Shown piece by piece: positions 15,259-24,014 of a DNA stretch of 45,603 bases. The DNA is taken from positions 1-45,603 of the forward strand of contig JAGNWT010000029.1 of NCBI GenBank assembly GCA_017985935.1, read 5' to 3'. The position numbers were made by a program, and so were the translations under genes. Below the pieces are notes generated by a model. The model saw only the letters and a list, made by a program, of their open reading frames with translations, was not told the DNA's origin and made no database searches. This stretch comes from Anaerolineales bacterium (lineage in GTDB: Bacteria > Chloroflexota > Anaerolineae > Anaerolineales > Villigracilaceae). Numbering within the stretch: position 1 is the stretch's first letter; every line of letters starts with the position of its first letter.

Positions 15259-17154
15259 TCACTTCTTTAATTTTCTCGCATCGCCATCACGCATGGTGAC
15301 GCCGATGGCATCCAAGTGTTCGAGCAATGCCTGAATATATTTACGGGTGGTGTTCAGCATGTCGCGTATTTCACCGAGCGTGATCGTTCCCTTGCTTTGC
15401 AGTTCGGTGCGGATCTTCTCCACCATTCCGTCGTAATCCTTTTTGCGGAATATGACATCCACTGAGACGGTCTTTAACTCTCCCAGTTCGATCAGCGCGT
15501 TGAGGATCTCCTCGCCGACTTCGGTCTGACATTCCTTGACGCTTGGCGTGGCATACGGATTTGACTCGAACTTCCGCATCAATGCCTGGACCTTGACCTG
15601 GTCTGCCCCATTGAATTTGATCTCATGGGCGGGGAGCGCCAGCCAATTACCATATTCTTTGAAGGCAGCGCGTTCAGTGTTTAAAGAAATTACCGAGTTG
15701 AAAATTTTCGGCACGAGTTTTAATTTGCTCTTTAACTCCTCACGTGGAATACCACGCCGGAGTGGAAATTGCTTGTGGTAAGTCCCAATGTTTTGCAAGA
15801 TCTTTTCGGTAAGCGAGTTCCAGTGGGGGAGCGCAACCACGAGTAGGTCGCTGCTGGTCTTCGCCGTACCTTTTTCCAGCAAGACAAGCTGTCCGTTTTG
15901 GATGAGTTCATCCAGCGCGGATTGAGCGTCTGCGGCTTCAAGGCGCGACTTGGTCACCACATCCTTGATGCTGGCGATGGTCAGGGCGAGCGCAGCTTCG
16001 AGCAAAATTTCAGCGGGTGTGCCTTTTGTGAGCGACTCAAGCGACTTGAGCACTTCTTCATCGAAACGTTTGTGCCTGCCCTTGGGTTGATGATCCACAA
16101 TACTGCCGCCGCCAAGAGTTTCACTGGGAGATGGGCGCCGCAGGATATAGCGGTCTCCGCGCACAGTGACCACCGGGTCGCGCAGCTCAAGCTGGATCCA
16201 CGCTTCTTCGCCAGCCTTGAGTTCCTCCACGCCGAGCAGACGAACCACGGCGATGGTCTCGCTCGCGCCGACAAAGAATTTCACTTCATCGCCGTGCCTG
16301 ACCGATGCGGAGGCATCTTTGAGCAATCGGAAGCGCGCATCCACGCGGCGTGTGGCTTGATATTGATTCGGGTGAACAACCACCTCGCCGCGTTTGACTG
16401 CTTCCGTGTCCACGCCGGAGATGTTCACTGCGGTGCGTGAGCCGATGACGGCGGTCTCTTCTTTTTTCTTGTGCGTTTGCAGCCCGCGGATTCTACCTGT
16501 CAGCCCGCTTGGCAAAATTTCAACTTCGTCGCCCACGGTGAGATGACCGTCACTTAGCGTGCCCGTCACCACGGTGCCGAATCCGCTCATGGTGAATACC
16601 CTGTCAATGGGCAGGCGCGGACGGTTGAGGTCGAGCCGCGCGGGTTTTGTTTCAAGCAAGGTTTGGAGAGTGGCGATGAGTTTGTCGAGGCCTGTTCTTG
16701 TTCTGGCAGAGACTCGCACAATGGGAGCGTCGCGCAGGACGGTGTCACTCACAGCGGAGCGAATGTCCATTTCAAGCAGATCCAGCCACCCGTCGTCTGA
16801 CGCGAGGTCTGTCTTGGTCAGGACGATTAATCCAGCGGGGATCTGCAAAAGATCAAGTATCGCAAGGTGTTCTTTGGTCTGCGGCATCACCCCTTCATCG
16901 GCGGCGATGACCAGCAGGGCAGCGTCGATCCCTCCGATGCCCGAGAGCATGTTCTCGATGAAGTCGCGATGACCGGGTACATCCACAATACCGACCTCTT
17001 CGCCGTTGGGCAGGGAGAGCCAGCCGAAACCGAGCTCAATTGTCATCTCGCGCGCCTGCTCTTCCTTGAGGCGGTCGGGATGTGTGCCGGTAAGCGCCGC
17101 GATGAGCGTGGACTTACCGTGATCTACATGACCTGCTGTGCCGATGACTCGCAT
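15259..17154 (-). CDS. selB: Selenocysteine-specific elongation factor
   Basis: SelB delivers Sec-tRNA(Sec) to UGA codons marked by a SECIS hairpin. The 631 residues hold G1 GHVDHGKST (8-16), the switch II DVPGH, G4 TKTD, then EF-Tu-like domains II (RVFTMSGFGTVVTGTL) and III, and a long C-terminal region (~370-631) with the winged helices that bind SECIS RNA (final one near KGTITLGEIRDMLNTTRKYIQALLEHLD). These winged helices separate it from EF-Tu. Start ATG 17154 gives the exact family N-terminus. It heads an operon with a kinase, an SRAP gene and an MFS gene; no selA, selD, selC or selenoprotein is recognisable in the window. Confidence 0.95.
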   Translation of the reverse strand: MRVIGTAGHVDHGKSTLIAALTGTHPDRLKEEQAREMTIELGFGWLSLPNGEEVGIVDVPGHRDFIENMLSGIGGIDAALLVIAADEGVMPQTKEHLAILDLLQIPAGLIVLTKTDLASDDGWLDLLEMDIRSAVSDTVLRDAPIVRVSARTRTGLDKLIATLQTLLETKPARLDLNRPRLPIDRVFTMSGFGTVVTGTLSDGHLTVGDEVEILPSGLTGRIRGLQTHKKKEETAVIGSRTAVNISGVDTEAVKRGEVVVHPNQYQATRRVDARFRLLKDASASVRHGDEVKFFVGASETIAVVRLLGVEELKAGEEAWIQLELRDPVVTVRGDRYILRRPSPSETLGGGSIVDHQPKGRHKRFDEEVLKSLESLTKGTPAEILLEAALALTIASIKDVVTKSRLEAADAQSALDELIQNGQLVLLEKGTAKTSSDLLVVALPHWNSLTEKILQNIGTYHKQFPLRRGIPREELKSKLKLVPKIFNSVISLNTERAAFKEYGNWLALPAHEIKFNGADQVKVQALMRKFESNPYATPSVKECQTEVGEEILNALIELGELKTVSVDVIFRKKDYDGMVEKIRTELQSKGTITLGEIRDMLNTTRKYIQALLEHLDAIGVTMRDGDARKLKK

Positions 17155-17160
17155 GAGTTA

Positions 17161-17169
17161 ATTTAACCA
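17161..17169 (-). promoter_or_regulatory. Extended -10 of selB, leaderless type
   Basis: Minus-strand TGG (17167-17169) followed by TTAAAT (17161-17166) and 6 bases to the ATG. No -35 box or SD is visible. Confidence 0.55.
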
Positions 17170-17171
17170 CA

Positions 17172-17214
17172 CTTTGAAAATAAAACAGTGGAAACCTTGT
17201 CGATTTCCACTGTT
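17172..17214 (-). terminator. Terminator of the coiled-coil gene
   Basis: A perfect 11-bp stem (17184-17194 with 17204-17214, 9-base loop) followed on the minus strand by TTTATTTT. It lies immediately ahead of the selB promoter. Confidence 0.88.
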
Positions 17215-17234
17215 GAGGATTTTGGGATGAAAGA

Positions 17235-18431
17235 TCACTTCTTGGCGGTCTTCTTGCCGTGCCCCATGATGCGCTGATAAGAAGTCATCCATTCATGGAT
17301 CACGTTCATCAACTCTTGCAATTCTTTTTCAGTGGCATCTGTGGTCTGGTGCATTTGGTCTTGCAAGACCTGAATTGCGTCGTCAAGCGGCGCAATGCGT
17401 CCTTCGGTCTTTTGCACATCCTTGCGGATCTCGCGGAAGGATTCTTCTGAAGACAGGCTGTACCCCGTCCAGCGTTTTTGATCGTCTGCCTTGAAGCTGA
17501 CCCATTCCTGACGCAGCCGGTCTTCGGTGAGGCGCTGCATTTCGGTCACTTCGTTGATGCGCCGCTCAAGGCGGGTATTCAGTTCAAGGTAAGTTTCCTG
17601 CGCTTTCTTCGCGCCGCGCAGGGCTTCGTCCAAAGCCTGGATGTGGACGTCGATGCTTGCTGATTCTTTCTGGAAGGACTCAAACTTTTCCTTCCATTGC
17701 TTCCATGCGCGGTCACGGTCCAATTGGGCAATGGCTTGCTGTTCAAGGAAGGCAGTCTGCGCCTGCTTGCGTTCCAATTCAGATGCGATCAAATCGGTGA
17801 AGCGGTTCTCGATGTTGCGCAGGCTGTCAGCATGGACAGTGTACTTGTCGCGGTTCTCATCCACCCGTTTGCGGATCGCGACGATCTCGCCTTGAATATC
17901 CGATATGCGCTTCAGGTCGTTCTTGCGGGTCTCATCGAGCGCTTTCAGCGCATGGAGAACATCTTCATTCGAGCGGGTTGCGGCGTCCACCTGAGTTTTG
18001 AAGTCGGTCATGTTTTCGCGCAAACGCTGCATCTCATCGCCGCGTTCTTTGAGTTGTTTCTTGAACTCGGTCAGGCTGGTGGATGTGGATGACTTTAACT
18101 GGCTGATCGATTTATTGATCTCCAATAACTCGGGCAGGTGCTGTTTTTCGATCTCGTTCTCTTTGCGGGTGTGAGCCTTGTCTTTATCTTCGATCATCTT
18201 CACCAGCTCGTTCCGCTGGCGGGTGATGAGGGTTTCAAACTGTTCCACGCGTTTGGTGATCGGGGTCACTTCTTTGATCTGCTTGCTAAGCGGCTTGACC
18301 TGTTCGGAAACCACGCTGACCGTTGACTCGAAGGAATTCAAACGCTCAACGAGCGCGACGAGAAGTTCCTTGTTCTCGCGCTGCTGTTTATCTAAAAAGT
18401 CGAGCCGCTTGATGATCTGTTCAAATTCCAT
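17235..18431 (-). CDS. Long coiled-coil protein of unknown function
   Basis: 398 residues, almost wholly charged heptad-like sequence rich in Glu, Lys, Gln and Arg, with few Gly or Pro; it should form one long coiled coil. No signal peptide, membrane helix, ATPase motif or named domain is visible, so it is not an SMC protein. The C-terminus is basic (HGKKTAKK). The start ATG follows GGAG. An extended -10 (TGCTATAAT) lies upstream and a terminator follows, so it is transcribed alone, between the Hyf-like module and selB. It could be a cytoskeletal, tethering or scaffold protein; I cannot say more. Confidence 0.8.
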   Translation of the reverse strand: MEFEQIIKRLDFLDKQQRENKELLVALVERLNSFESTVSVVSEQVKPLSKQIKEVTPITKRVEQFETLITRQRNELVKMIEDKDKAHTRKENEIEKQHLPELLEINKSISQLKSSTSTSLTEFKKQLKERGDEMQRLRENMTDFKTQVDAATRSNEDVLHALKALDETRKNDLKRISDIQGEIVAIRKRVDENRDKYTVHADSLRNIENRFTDLIASELERKQAQTAFLEQQAIAQLDRDRAWKQWKEKFESFQKESASIDVHIQALDEALRGAKKAQETYLELNTRLERRINEVTEMQRLTEDRLRQEWVSFKADDQKRWTGYSLSSEESFREIRKDVQKTEGRIAPLDDAIQVLQDQMHQTTDATEKELQELMNVIHEWMTSYQRIMGHGKKTAKK

Positions 18432-18469
18432 GTTGGTTCTCCGATAGGTAAGGGGAAATGATTTGCAAA

Positions 18470-18478
18470 ATTATAGCA
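18470..18478 (-). promoter_or_regulatory. Extended -10 promoter of the coiled-coil gene
   Basis: Minus-strand TGC (18476-18478) plus TATAAT (18470-18475), about 38 bases ahead of the ATG; leader contains an SD sequence. No clear -35. Confidence 0.6.
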
Positions 18479-18494
18479 TGCCGGGCGGACGGGC

Positions 18495-19892
18495 TTATTG
18501 GCCGAGATGCTCAAAAAGGGTGGGCAGGTTCGCGATGAAGAACTGCAGGATCTGCGGGAACATTCCCAGGGCGAATAGCCCGATCACGCCAATGCCCAGC
18601 ATGCCGATCTGCACCCAGGATTCGTTCAACTCCCAGTTCTTTTGCTCATCGGCCATTACAAGCACAGCCAAGGAGCGGGTGGCGGCGATCAAAAGTCCCA
18701 CCAGCCCAATGAGCGCCCAAAAAGAGACAGTGAGCGATTGCCCGGCCAGTTCCTGCCACAATGCCGCCCGCGCAGGGAAACCTGCCAGCAGCGGAAAACC
18801 CGCCATGGAGAGGTGGGCAAAAATCAAAGCGGATACCGCAACCGGGTAAGTGCGGGCAAGTCCTTTAACTTCACTGAATCTGGTGGAGTAGGATCTTCGT
18901 TTGATAATGGACAATGCCAATGCCCAGACTGCCAGTTCAAGCCCGCGGGGAATGAGCAGCAGGAAGGTCACATTGACGATCTCTGTGGAGTTCAGGCTCA
19001 ATGCCAGAGCGAGCAGCCCTGCTTCTGCGATGGATGCGTATCCCATCACGCGCCCGAGCCGCCTTTGCAGCGCGGCGAAGATCCCTCCGCTGGCCACCAT
19101 GAATGCGCCTGCAAACATGACCGCCGTTGAAAGTTGGGGAGATGTTCGCAGCCAGGTATAACGGTCTAAAAAGCCAAGCGCGAAGATCACGGTAAAAGTA
19201 GGCAGAGCCCAAAGCAGGAAGCCGGTGGGGTATGGCGAGGCTTCATCCATTAACATGGGAATCCAGTTGTACAGCGGAAAGACCCCGAACAGGAAGGCAA
19301 ATCCCAGCCCAAGCATTGTGCCTGCCTGAGTGGTGGTGCCAAGGTCACCGGGGCTGGCTTCCACACCGGCCAGCATCCACCCTGAAAAAAGGATGAACGG
19401 CATGGCGAATGTTTGATAGATCAGGAAGCGCACAACTCCCTGCCCAGGCTTTTGATACGGCAGAACAAGAAGCGGGATGACGAGCATGGCGGCCATTTCA
19501 AGCAGAAGCGCCGCGAAGAGAAATGGCTCCACCGCGATGGATGCGGTCAGCAGTGCGACGATCATCAGTCCCAGCGAAACGAAGCGGTTCTTCGTCCCCG
19601 ACGCCTGAGTGCCAAAGAACCACAAAGAGGCCACCCCGTAGATGACCGCCAGCAGGGGACCATCTGCATTATTCAAAACAAAACTGCGTCCAAAGAATTG
19701 GATGGAGGGCGCGATCTTCAACGAAATGGGACCGACCAAAAGCGCGACGTCGATCGGGAAGATCAAAGCTGTCAATGAGAGGATGACAGCCACGGCGCCG
19801 CCGGTGAGCGGTGCTGCGGTCTCACGCAAAAAGAACAGGATCAATACTCCGGCGATGAAGGGGAGTACGATCCAAAGAATGGGGGCGTTCAT
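18495..19892 (-). CDS. HyfF/NuoN-like proton-antiporter-type membrane subunit
   Basis: 465 residues with about 13-14 hydrophobic segments in the Proton_antipo_M pattern. Family-like stretches are the central FLFGVFPLYNWIPMLMDEASPYPTGFLLWALPTFTVIF (TM7-8 with the proton-channel region) and RRLGRVMGYASIAEAGLLALAL. These subunits move ions in complex I and in group 4 hydrogenases. The start overlaps the end of the HyfE-like gene by 4 bases, giving tight coupling. The order HyfD-HyfE-HyfF is preserved, but no gene for a [NiFe] or FeS subunit lies nearby. The usual lysine/glutamate pairs are only partly evident, so activity is uncertain. Confidence 0.82.
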   Translation of the reverse strand: MNAPILWIVLPFIAGVLILFFLRETAAPLTGGAVAVILSLTALIFPIDVALLVGPISLKIAPSIQFFGRSFVLNNADGPLLAVIYGVASLWFFGTQASGTKNRFVSLGLMIVALLTASIAVEPFLFAALLLEMAAMLVIPLLVLPYQKPGQGVVRFLIYQTFAMPFILFSGWMLAGVEASPGDLGTTTQAGTMLGLGFAFLFGVFPLYNWIPMLMDEASPYPTGFLLWALPTFTVIFALGFLDRYTWLRTSPQLSTAVMFAGAFMVASGGIFAALQRRLGRVMGYASIAEAGLLALALSLNSTEIVNVTFLLLIPRGLELAVWALALSIIKRRSYSTRFSEVKGLARTYPVAVSALIFAHLSMAGFPLLAGFPARAALWQELAGQSLTVSFWALIGLVGLLIAATRSLAVLVMADEQKNWELNESWVQIGMLGIGVIGLFALGMFPQILQFFIANLPTLFEHLGQ

Positions 19893-20506
19893 AGTTCTTC
19901 TTCGCCCTCCGGGTCTGGGATGTAAGAACCTGCGATCAGTAAGTATGAGCCGGTGATGCCCAGCCCAAGGTTGACCACGGCAAGCAAGCCCACCACAAGG
20001 ATTGAACTTTCCACTGCGGCGTAGATCACCTCAAAACCGGTCAGCATTGTAAGCAGCCCGAGTGTGGTGCGTAAAATATCGGTGGTCATGCCCAGGTGAA
20101 CCACGCCGGCTCCGATCATGATCAGCCCGCCGGCAATGACAGGCAGACCAAGCCCGGGGATCGCAGTTTCGATGCGCGGCGTTGCTCCTACGGCGACCAT
20201 GGATGCAATGGCGATCAGCACCACTCTGAAGCCCGTTCCGCGCGGCCAGAAACTATCTTCAGCCTGTTCTTCAAGATGGGCAATTCCAAGGCGGGTCATG
20301 CCGAGCGCGGCGACGACCATCCACCCGGTGACAAGTTTTGCAGAGCCCATCACGAATGGCAGATGACGAGTGACAAGCCAGAAGGCGGCGATGTATTGCA
20401 CCGCCAATGCGCCAAGGCTGACGCGCCAATCACGCGCGATCAAGATCGAAGCAGATGTGACCAGCGCGATCACAACCGCGATCCAGGAAACGATCTCGGT
20501 TGCCAT
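19889..20506 (-). CDS. HyfE-like small membrane subunit
   Basis: 205 residues with about six to seven hydrophobic segments and a short acidic tail (PDPEGEEEL). Length and topology match HyfE, the NuoK-related subunit of hydrogenase 4, which is about 216 residues in E. coli; NuoK itself is half this size. Clear sequence signatures are few, so the call leans on size, topology and position between the HyfD-like and HyfF-like genes. It starts 1 base after the upstream stop and overlaps the next gene by 4 bases. Function inferred: membrane scaffold or ion path within the complex. Confidence 0.7.
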   Translation of the reverse strand: MATEIVSWIAVVIALVTSASILIARDWRVSLGALAVQYIAAFWLVTRHLPFVMGSAKLVTGWMVVAALGMTRLGIAHLEEQAEDSFWPRGTGFRVVLIAIASMVAVGATPRIETAIPGLGLPVIAGGLIMIGAGVVHLGMTTDILRTTLGLLTMLTGFEVIYAAVESSILVVGLLAVVNLGLGITGSYLLIAGSYIPDPEGEEEL

Positions 20507-20507
20507 G

Positions 20508-22055
20508 TTAGCGCACCCCTTGTGTCATGATGGATACGAAGAGGATCAAAAAGAGCAGGGTCCACATGATGCCGCTTTCCCCTTCAAGCGTCACGATGAT
20601 CGCATTGCTGATCCTGCCGAGCAGACGGTAGACCGACCACAGGTTTTTGTACACACTGCCGATGCTCGATGCGGTGGAACTCACCCAATGAGCGCGGACC
20701 GGGTTGAGGATGCGCAAGCGCGGCGTCGCCCAGACCAGCCCAAAGGTTAAGAGTGAAACGATGACTGCTTGCAGCCATGCGCCGATCTGCAAGGCTCCAT
20801 CCCAGCCGATAAATCCCAGAAGCACTTGCACAACAAGCAGCAGAATGATCCCTGCCGGATATACAGAACGTGTCCAGATCTCTTGCGAGTCGATGGAGTC
20901 TCGTCCGCTTGGGCGAAGCGCGTGGCGGATGAATCCGGCGATCAGTAAAGCTTGGGCAATGATCACAAATGGGATCGCAATGCCGAGTCTGCCGATCCAT
21001 GCGCTGGCGGTAAGAGAGAACGGCAGCGAAGAAAGACTCCACACGCCGACCAGTAACGCGCGATTCAACCAAATGTTTTGAACAGAGGACAAAAAGAGAG
21101 AGCCGCCAACCAGAACCAGCGCGCACCCCCAAGCCACAGCCCCGAGCGGATTTCCACTCAAGGCGGATAAAACAGAGAGAGACGCCATGCAGATGATCCA
21201 ATACGGGCGGCCGGTAAGTTCATCTGGTGCGCGCAGCCACATCCAGCCGCCATAGATCGCAGCGGCAATGCCCAGCACGATCAGGAACGGGGTGACGCTT
21301 GAATTCAAACTTTCAGCCGGAACGTGTGCCAGCAGCACCAGGCTGGATGCAGCTGAGATCAACCGCAGTGCTGTTCCAAACCCGCGCCGCAATGAAGATT
21401 CTGCCGAATAGGGCAGGTGCAGTGGCAGCACACCAAGCCGAAGCCCAGCCGCCGCGACCAGATATAAACCAGAGTTGGGTGAAATGGATTGAAAATCGAA
21501 TGCGCTGCCGGCGGCGATGCTGATGATGCTTGCCCAAAGGAGAAGAAAACTTCCAAAGGCACGAGTGGAAAACGAGGTGACGACCCGCTCGCTGTTCTCC
21601 GCGCCGTTCACCGACCGAAGCTGGGTAATGAGTTCGGTCATATCCAACGCGCTCCAGACCATGAGCAGGGTGAGCGGGTTGTTGGCGGTCACTGCCAGAA
21701 TGCCGAGTCCGCCGAGGGCGAGCGACCCCGCCCACGGGTAATTGGTGGACGCGGGCCGCACGACCACCGTGAGCAGGATGGTGAGGGTAAGCGCGGCAAT
21801 GCTTATCGCGAACGGCCACGAGATCCCATCCGCTCGAAAAGAGATGGGATTCACAAAGACCGAGTTCGGCTGCCAGGCAGGGAGAACGAGGTCAAAGGGA
21901 ATTTGCGCGATCCAAATGAAAACGCTGACCAATGCCAGCATTCCGCCGCCTACCGCAACCAACCAAGCGTACCGCGCGTTCGGCTGGGTGATGAGCAGAA
22001 CCAATAATGCCAACGCAGTCACAAATAACAACAAACAGGAAATTAATATCAACAT
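20508..22055 (-). CDS. HyfD/NuoL-like proton-antiporter-type membrane subunit
   Basis: 515 residues with ~13-14 hydrophobic segments. Family-like parts are NNPLTLLMVWSALDMTELITQL and GLYLVAAAGLRLGVLPLHLPY, the region corresponding to the conserved antiporter helices, although divergent. Start ATG 22055 is preferred to an in-frame TTG at 22118 that lies under the divergent promoter region; no SD is seen and a TGATACAAT extended -10 ends 11 bases before the ATG, so the transcript is almost leaderless. It leads a three-gene operon. The C-terminal ~100 residues form an amphipathic linker plus a last helix. Confidence 0.8.
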   Translation of the reverse strand: MLILISCLLLFVTALALLVLLITQPNARYAWLVAVGGGMLALVSVFIWIAQIPFDLVLPAWQPNSVFVNPISFRADGISWPFAISIAALTLTILLTVVVRPASTNYPWAGSLALGGLGILAVTANNPLTLLMVWSALDMTELITQLRSVNGAENSERVVTSFSTRAFGSFLLLWASIISIAAGSAFDFQSISPNSGLYLVAAAGLRLGVLPLHLPYSAESSLRRGFGTALRLISAASSLVLLAHVPAESLNSSVTPFLIVLGIAAAIYGGWMWLRAPDELTGRPYWIICMASLSVLSALSGNPLGAVAWGCALVLVGGSLFLSSVQNIWLNRALLVGVWSLSSLPFSLTASAWIGRLGIAIPFVIIAQALLIAGFIRHALRPSGRDSIDSQEIWTRSVYPAGIILLLVVQVLLGFIGWDGALQIGAWLQAVIVSLLTFGLVWATPRLRILNPVRAHWVSSTASSIGSVYKNLWSVYRLLGRISNAIIVTLEGESGIMWTLLFLILFVSIMTQGVR

Positions 22056-22066
22056 GTGAGGTAATA

Positions 22067-22075
22067 ATTGTATCA
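22067..22075 (-). promoter_or_regulatory. Extended -10 of the Hyf-like operon
   Basis: Minus-strand TGA (22073-22075) plus TACAAT (22067-22072), 11 bases from the ATG at 22055. Divergent to the DUF3048 promoter 36 bases away. Confidence 0.55.
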
Positions 22076-22110
22076 GTTTTATTGCCGCGCCACTTTGACC
22101 CTTTTGCTTT

Positions 22111-22119
22111 TGGTACAAT
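22111..22119 (+). promoter_or_regulatory. Extended -10 of the DUF3048 gene, leaderless type
   Basis: TGG followed by TACAAT (22114-22119), then 7 bases to the ATG at 22127; TTGACC at 22095-22100 is too close (13 bases) for a standard -35. No SD. Confidence 0.65.
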
Positions 22120-22126
22120 TCCTTTT

Positions 22127-23404
22127 ATGGATTTTAAGCATGGCAGGCGAGTTTTCCCTTGGATTTTAACTGTTTTGTGGATCGTATCCTGCTCTCCCTC
22201 AACTTCGGTCCCGGCCGCGCCGACAACTGACTTGGCGATCCTATCGGTGAATCCCACGCTGACACCGTTTCAACCCGCAGCCTCCCTGCCGAACCCCTAC
22301 GTGGAAGCATCTACACCGCAGGTCGAGCCGACCTTTACTCCTTACCCCACCCAGTATGTGATCTCAAATGAATTACCAACACCCATTCAGTCAGGCGGTT
22401 CAGAGTTCAGTTCGCTCGATATCAATAACCCATTGACCGGGCTGCCTGTCAGTGACCCGACCCTGCTCAACCGCAGACCGATCGCGATCAAGATCGCCAA
22501 CTCTCCCGATTACATCCGCCCGCAATCCAGCCTGACCCTGGCCGATGTGGTCTTTGAATATTACATTGAATGGGGTGATACCCGTTTTATCGCCGTCTTT
22601 TATGGCAATGACTCTTCCCGGGTAGGGCCGGTTCGTTCAGGAAGATTTTTCGACGAGCATGTGGCGCGCATGTTCAATGCTTTTTTGGTTTTCAAATTTG
22701 CCGACCCGCGGGAATTTAACTATCTAAAAGAAAGCACACTTAACCAATTCCTGGTGGTGCCCGGCGCAGGGACGGTCTGCCCGCCTTTCTCTGATGGTCC
22801 CTACCGGCGCGAGAGTTACAACAATGTTTTCTTTGACACCACCAAATGGGCAGCCTGTGCCGCAAAACGCGGGATCGATAATTCGCGGCAGGAAATGCGC
22901 GGAAGTTTTTTCAGCGAGGAAGTTCCCGATTATCCGCTTGGCGCGCAGAAGATCTATTCCTTTTACTCGGTGTACAACTATAGTTATTGGGATTATGACC
23001 CGGCTACTCACAAGTACTTCCGATATCAGGAAGCCAACGACATGATCAACAAGAAGCCCGAGGCGTACGCCCCATTGACCGATGATATGACCGGGTTGCC
23101 GGTCACCGCGGATAATGTGGTTGTGATCCTTGTGCCGCACATTTTTGCCAATCAATTCAATGCTGAAGATGAAGTCTACAATATTGACTTGATCGACTTT
23201 GGGAATGCTTTTGTGTTCCGTGATGGGAAGGCGATCCCTGCTTATTGGAATCGGACCGCCATCGACCAGCCTCTCCTGTTCACCGACCTGACCGGAAATC
23301 CCATTTACCTGCGCCCCGGCCGGACCTTCCATCAGGTGATGGGGGTCACATCCACTTATTCACAAGACGGCACAGACTGGCGCTTTATATTTACCACTCC
23401 CTAG
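22127..23404 (+). CDS. DUF3048 domain lipoprotein (YerB-like)
   Basis: 425 residues. A signal peptide ends in a lipobox (WIVSC, Cys at about residue 22), then a Thr/Pro-rich linker, then the DUF3048 pattern: NPLTGLPVSDPTLLNRRPIAIKI, RPQSSLTLADVVFEYYIEWGDTRFIAVFYG and RVGPVRSGRFFD, and the C-terminal DUF3048 part ending in a beta-rich module with FHQVMGVTSTYSQDGTDWRF. It should be anchored on the outer face of the cytoplasmic membrane. The family's role is not established. The start is fixed by the signal peptide and by an extended -10 only 7 bases upstream. Four extra Cys in the middle could form disulfides. Confidence 0.9.
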   Translation: MDFKHGRRVFPWILTVLWIVSCSPSTSVPAAPTTDLAILSVNPTLTPFQPAASLPNPYVEASTPQVEPTFTPYPTQYVISNELPTPIQSGGSEFSSLDINNPLTGLPVSDPTLLNRRPIAIKIANSPDYIRPQSSLTLADVVFEYYIEWGDTRFIAVFYGNDSSRVGPVRSGRFFDEHVARMFNAFLVFKFADPREFNYLKESTLNQFLVVPGAGTVCPPFSDGPYRRESYNNVFFDTTKWAACAAKRGIDNSRQEMRGSFFSEEVPDYPLGAQKIYSFYSVYNYSYWDYDPATHKYFRYQEANDMINKKPEAYAPLTDDMTGLPVTADNVVVILVPHIFANQFNAEDEVYNIDLIDFGNAFVFRDGKAIPAYWNRTAIDQPLLFTDLTGNPIYLRPGRTFHQVMGVTSTYSQDGTDWRFIFTTP

Positions 23405-23483
23405 TGAGATGTTCCTTTTCAAGAAAACCCTTTTGCATGGATAATGGATTAAAATACCTTCATCCTCTTTGCGCGGAGTCCTT

Positions 23484-24014
23484 ATGACCTTTGACCCTGT
23501 TTTTCTTGGCAGCTTTACCCTTGTGCTCACCGCATTTGGCGGCGCCTTCCTTGCCGCTTTGTGGATCAGCCTTGTGGTGTGGACGTACCGTGACATCCGC
23601 GCACGCGCCCGCGACCCATTGGTGCAGACCCTTGCCGCTTTGTTGGTCGCCATTTTGAATTTGCCCGGTGTGCTGGTCTATTTGATTCTGCGCCCGCCCC
23701 GCACCCTGGAAGAAGAATATCAGCGCACACTCGAAGAAGAAGCTCTGCTTCAAGCGCTGGAGGACCTTCCACTTTGCCCGGGCTGTGAAAGGCGTGTAAA
23801 GGAAGATTGGCAGATCTGCCCGAACTGCCATACCAAGCTCAAGAAGACTTGTCATAATTGCTCAAAGTTCATGGAATTATCCTGGAATATCTGCCCGTTC
23901 TGCGGCACTCCTGCGCCGGGCATGCGTCTCGAATCTACAAGCATGGATGATGCCTTGCGCGGTCTTAAACTTGGCGACGAGCAATCGGATGTAAAGGTTG
24001 AACCTGAAAAATGA
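23484..24014 (+). CDS. Membrane protein with double zinc ribbon
   Basis: 176 residues: two hydrophobic helices (about 8-33 and 50-68), a charged Glu-rich helix, then four Cys pairs in order CPGC, CPNC, CHNC, CPFC (residues ~97-140), forming two zinc ribbons, and a short acidic tail. Such proteins are common hypotheticals; the zinc ribbons could bind protein or nucleic acid. The start ATG follows GGAG; a TTG five codons upstream is less likely. The stop overlaps the ATG of the enolase-superfamily gene (ATGA), indicating cotranscription. Confidence 0.82.
   Translation: MTFDPVFLGSFTLVLTAFGGAFLAALWISLVVWTYRDIRARARDPLVQTLAALLVAILNLPGVLVYLILRPPRTLEEEYQRTLEEEALLQALEDLPLCPGCERRVKEDWQICPNCHTKLKKTCHNCSKFMELSWNICPFCGTPAPGMRLESTSMDDALRGLKLGDEQSDVKVEPEK

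Noticed and set aside
15259..17154. A selenoprotein in this window
   Set aside because: None of the recognisable enzymes has an in-frame TGA at a known Sec position; the rhodanese and trxB-like active sites use Cys codons.
22095..22119. TTGACC as a -35 for the DUF3048 promoter
   Set aside because: The spacer to TACAAT is 13 bases, too short; the extended TGG element better explains the promoter.
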